A stretch of DNA of 64,000 nucleotides, from positions 18,025,527-18,089,526 of the forward strand of contig NC_088712.1 of NCBI RefSeq assembly GCF_963576615.1, written 5' to 3'. The DNA is from Watersipora subatra (Eukaryota > Bryozoa > Gymnolaemata > Cheilostomatida > Watersiporidae). Below are positions 63,150 through 64,000 of this stretch, in pieces (positions within the stretch are counted from its first letter, which is position 1; each line of letters starts with the position of its first letter). A program made the translations under genes and the position numbers. Under the pieces are notes generated by a model. The model saw only the letters and a list, made by a program, of their open reading frames with translations. It did no database searches and was not told where the DNA came from.

Positions 63150-63920
63150 TGAGTGTATCATAGTTTTTAAGATCTTTCCAAGTTTAAATAAACGGGAACA
63201 TTATATTTTTAAACAGAAAACTTTAAACATGTTAAATAGCTTTACTACTATGTTTCTCCCAGTAAAACATACTGTTTTGTAAATACGTGCTGCATTTCTT
63301 CCTTTACGTGATAGTTTTAATAGAAACATGTATTTTCATTATTTTACTATCCCAGAAATTCCACTATCATACAACCCACGACCAAAGTGATATTGGAAAA
63401 AAGAAAGGGTACTGATGGTTGAGAAATGCAATATTAGCAGTCAAATGGCACTGCAGTGCAATAGAATAACTGCAATGGTAGCTGTAATGTACTGGGTGTG
63501 GGTGTTATTATATACAACAAACAGCAATAATGAAAGGAAAAGATTATATGTTTATATCTCTCTCCTGCAATAGGAGAAATGCAACATTGGCCAATATTAG
63601 AAGTAAAATGCACTGATATTATTAGAATAACCAATATTATTCATGTAGTAATACAGTAATAATAGAAAACCAATGCACAATTTTGTTTACATTTCAAAAC
63701 GTCATAGCTAACAATATCAAGAAGTTGTGATATTTATATAGATTTTGAGAAAAATCTATTTAACAAAACTATTTAGAAAAAATAATAACAGTAACATATT
63801 GCCCATCATCGATGTTGTTAGTGTGACTATAACACTTCAATAGTCATCCAAACTTATAATTAAATATTGTAATAATCTCATAAGAATCGTTAGAAAAAAA
63901 TATCATTGTCGTTTCCTTTA
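63150..63920. other. No feature recognised
   Basis: AT-rich sequence between the decayed transposase-like ORF and the partial exon at the right edge. ATAGAATAACTGCAATGG-like phrases recur weakly near 63.46 and 63.62 kb. Confidence 0.4.
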
Positions 63921-63925
63921 CTTAC

Positions 63926-64000
63926 ACTGCGTTGGACATCAGTTAGAATACCAAAGTACTCCAAAGCGTCTAAAATATCAGTTACTTTGAAATCGGCAAA
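63926..64000 (-). CDS. Partial exon of an unidentified minus-strand gene at the window edge
   Basis: Only one of the three frames is open over the 75 bases before a strong donor (AGT|GTAAGTAAAGG, phase 0 exit). The peptide ends VTDILDALEYFGILTDVQRS, an amphipathic helix faintly like an EF-hand E or F helix, but no calcium loop is visible in the window. It is not EGF-like, so it is probably a different gene from B. Confidence 0.42.

Overview
This is an AT-rich metazoan nuclear window. Coding sequence is a very small fraction of it and occurs as short exons of about 100-190 bp with GT/AG borders. Introns and intergenic DNA are filled with (TA)n tracts, minisatellites, foldback sequences, tRNA-derived SINE-like repeats, Helitron-like elements, hAT and pogo/Tigger-like DNA elements and a Penelope-like relic. 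Nothing is prokaryotic. This repeat mix fits a marine invertebrate, perhaps a lophotrochozoan, but I cannot name the species.

All host exons I can support are on the minus strand. Gene A (42047 down to 15523, 11 exons, 1488 coding bases, 495 residues) encodes a secreted protein: signal peptide, eight six-cysteine EGF-like modules (one per symmetrical phase 1-1 exon, mostly calcium-binding), a charged alpha-helical exon with a conserved cysteine and a furin-like RARR site, and a short last exon encoding a leucine zipper with a cysteine next to the C-terminus. Gene B (59501 down to 48538, 5' end not found) is a tandem paralog in the same orientation: three EGF exons, the same helical exon and the same zipper exon, with identical intron phases. 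It lacks the middle EGF exons of gene A. One intron of only 363 bp covers that interval, so this loss is real.

The window starts inside another minus-strand gene (charged-helix exon, 8-159) and ends inside a further minus-strand exon (63926 to the edge); neither is identified. From 160 to 15520 there are foldback elements, a SINE, a ~1 kb degenerate tandem array near 4.3-5.3 kb and several minisatellites. Between genes A and B (42.1-48.5 kb) lie a pogo/Tigger-like element, a Penelope-like relic with RT and GIY-YIG parts, Helitron-like elements and a 1027-bp hAT element nested in one of them with a perfect 8-bp target duplication. The introns of gene B hold a 669-bp hAT MITE and a 1259-bp pogo/Tigger-like relic. 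A decayed transposase-like ORF lies upstream at 61.6-63.1 kb.

The most interesting system is the A/B pair: tandem matrilin-like secreted proteins (EGF modules plus C-terminal oligomerising coil, inferred) in which the zipper and a proprotein-convertase-like site just before it are conserved while EGF number has changed.
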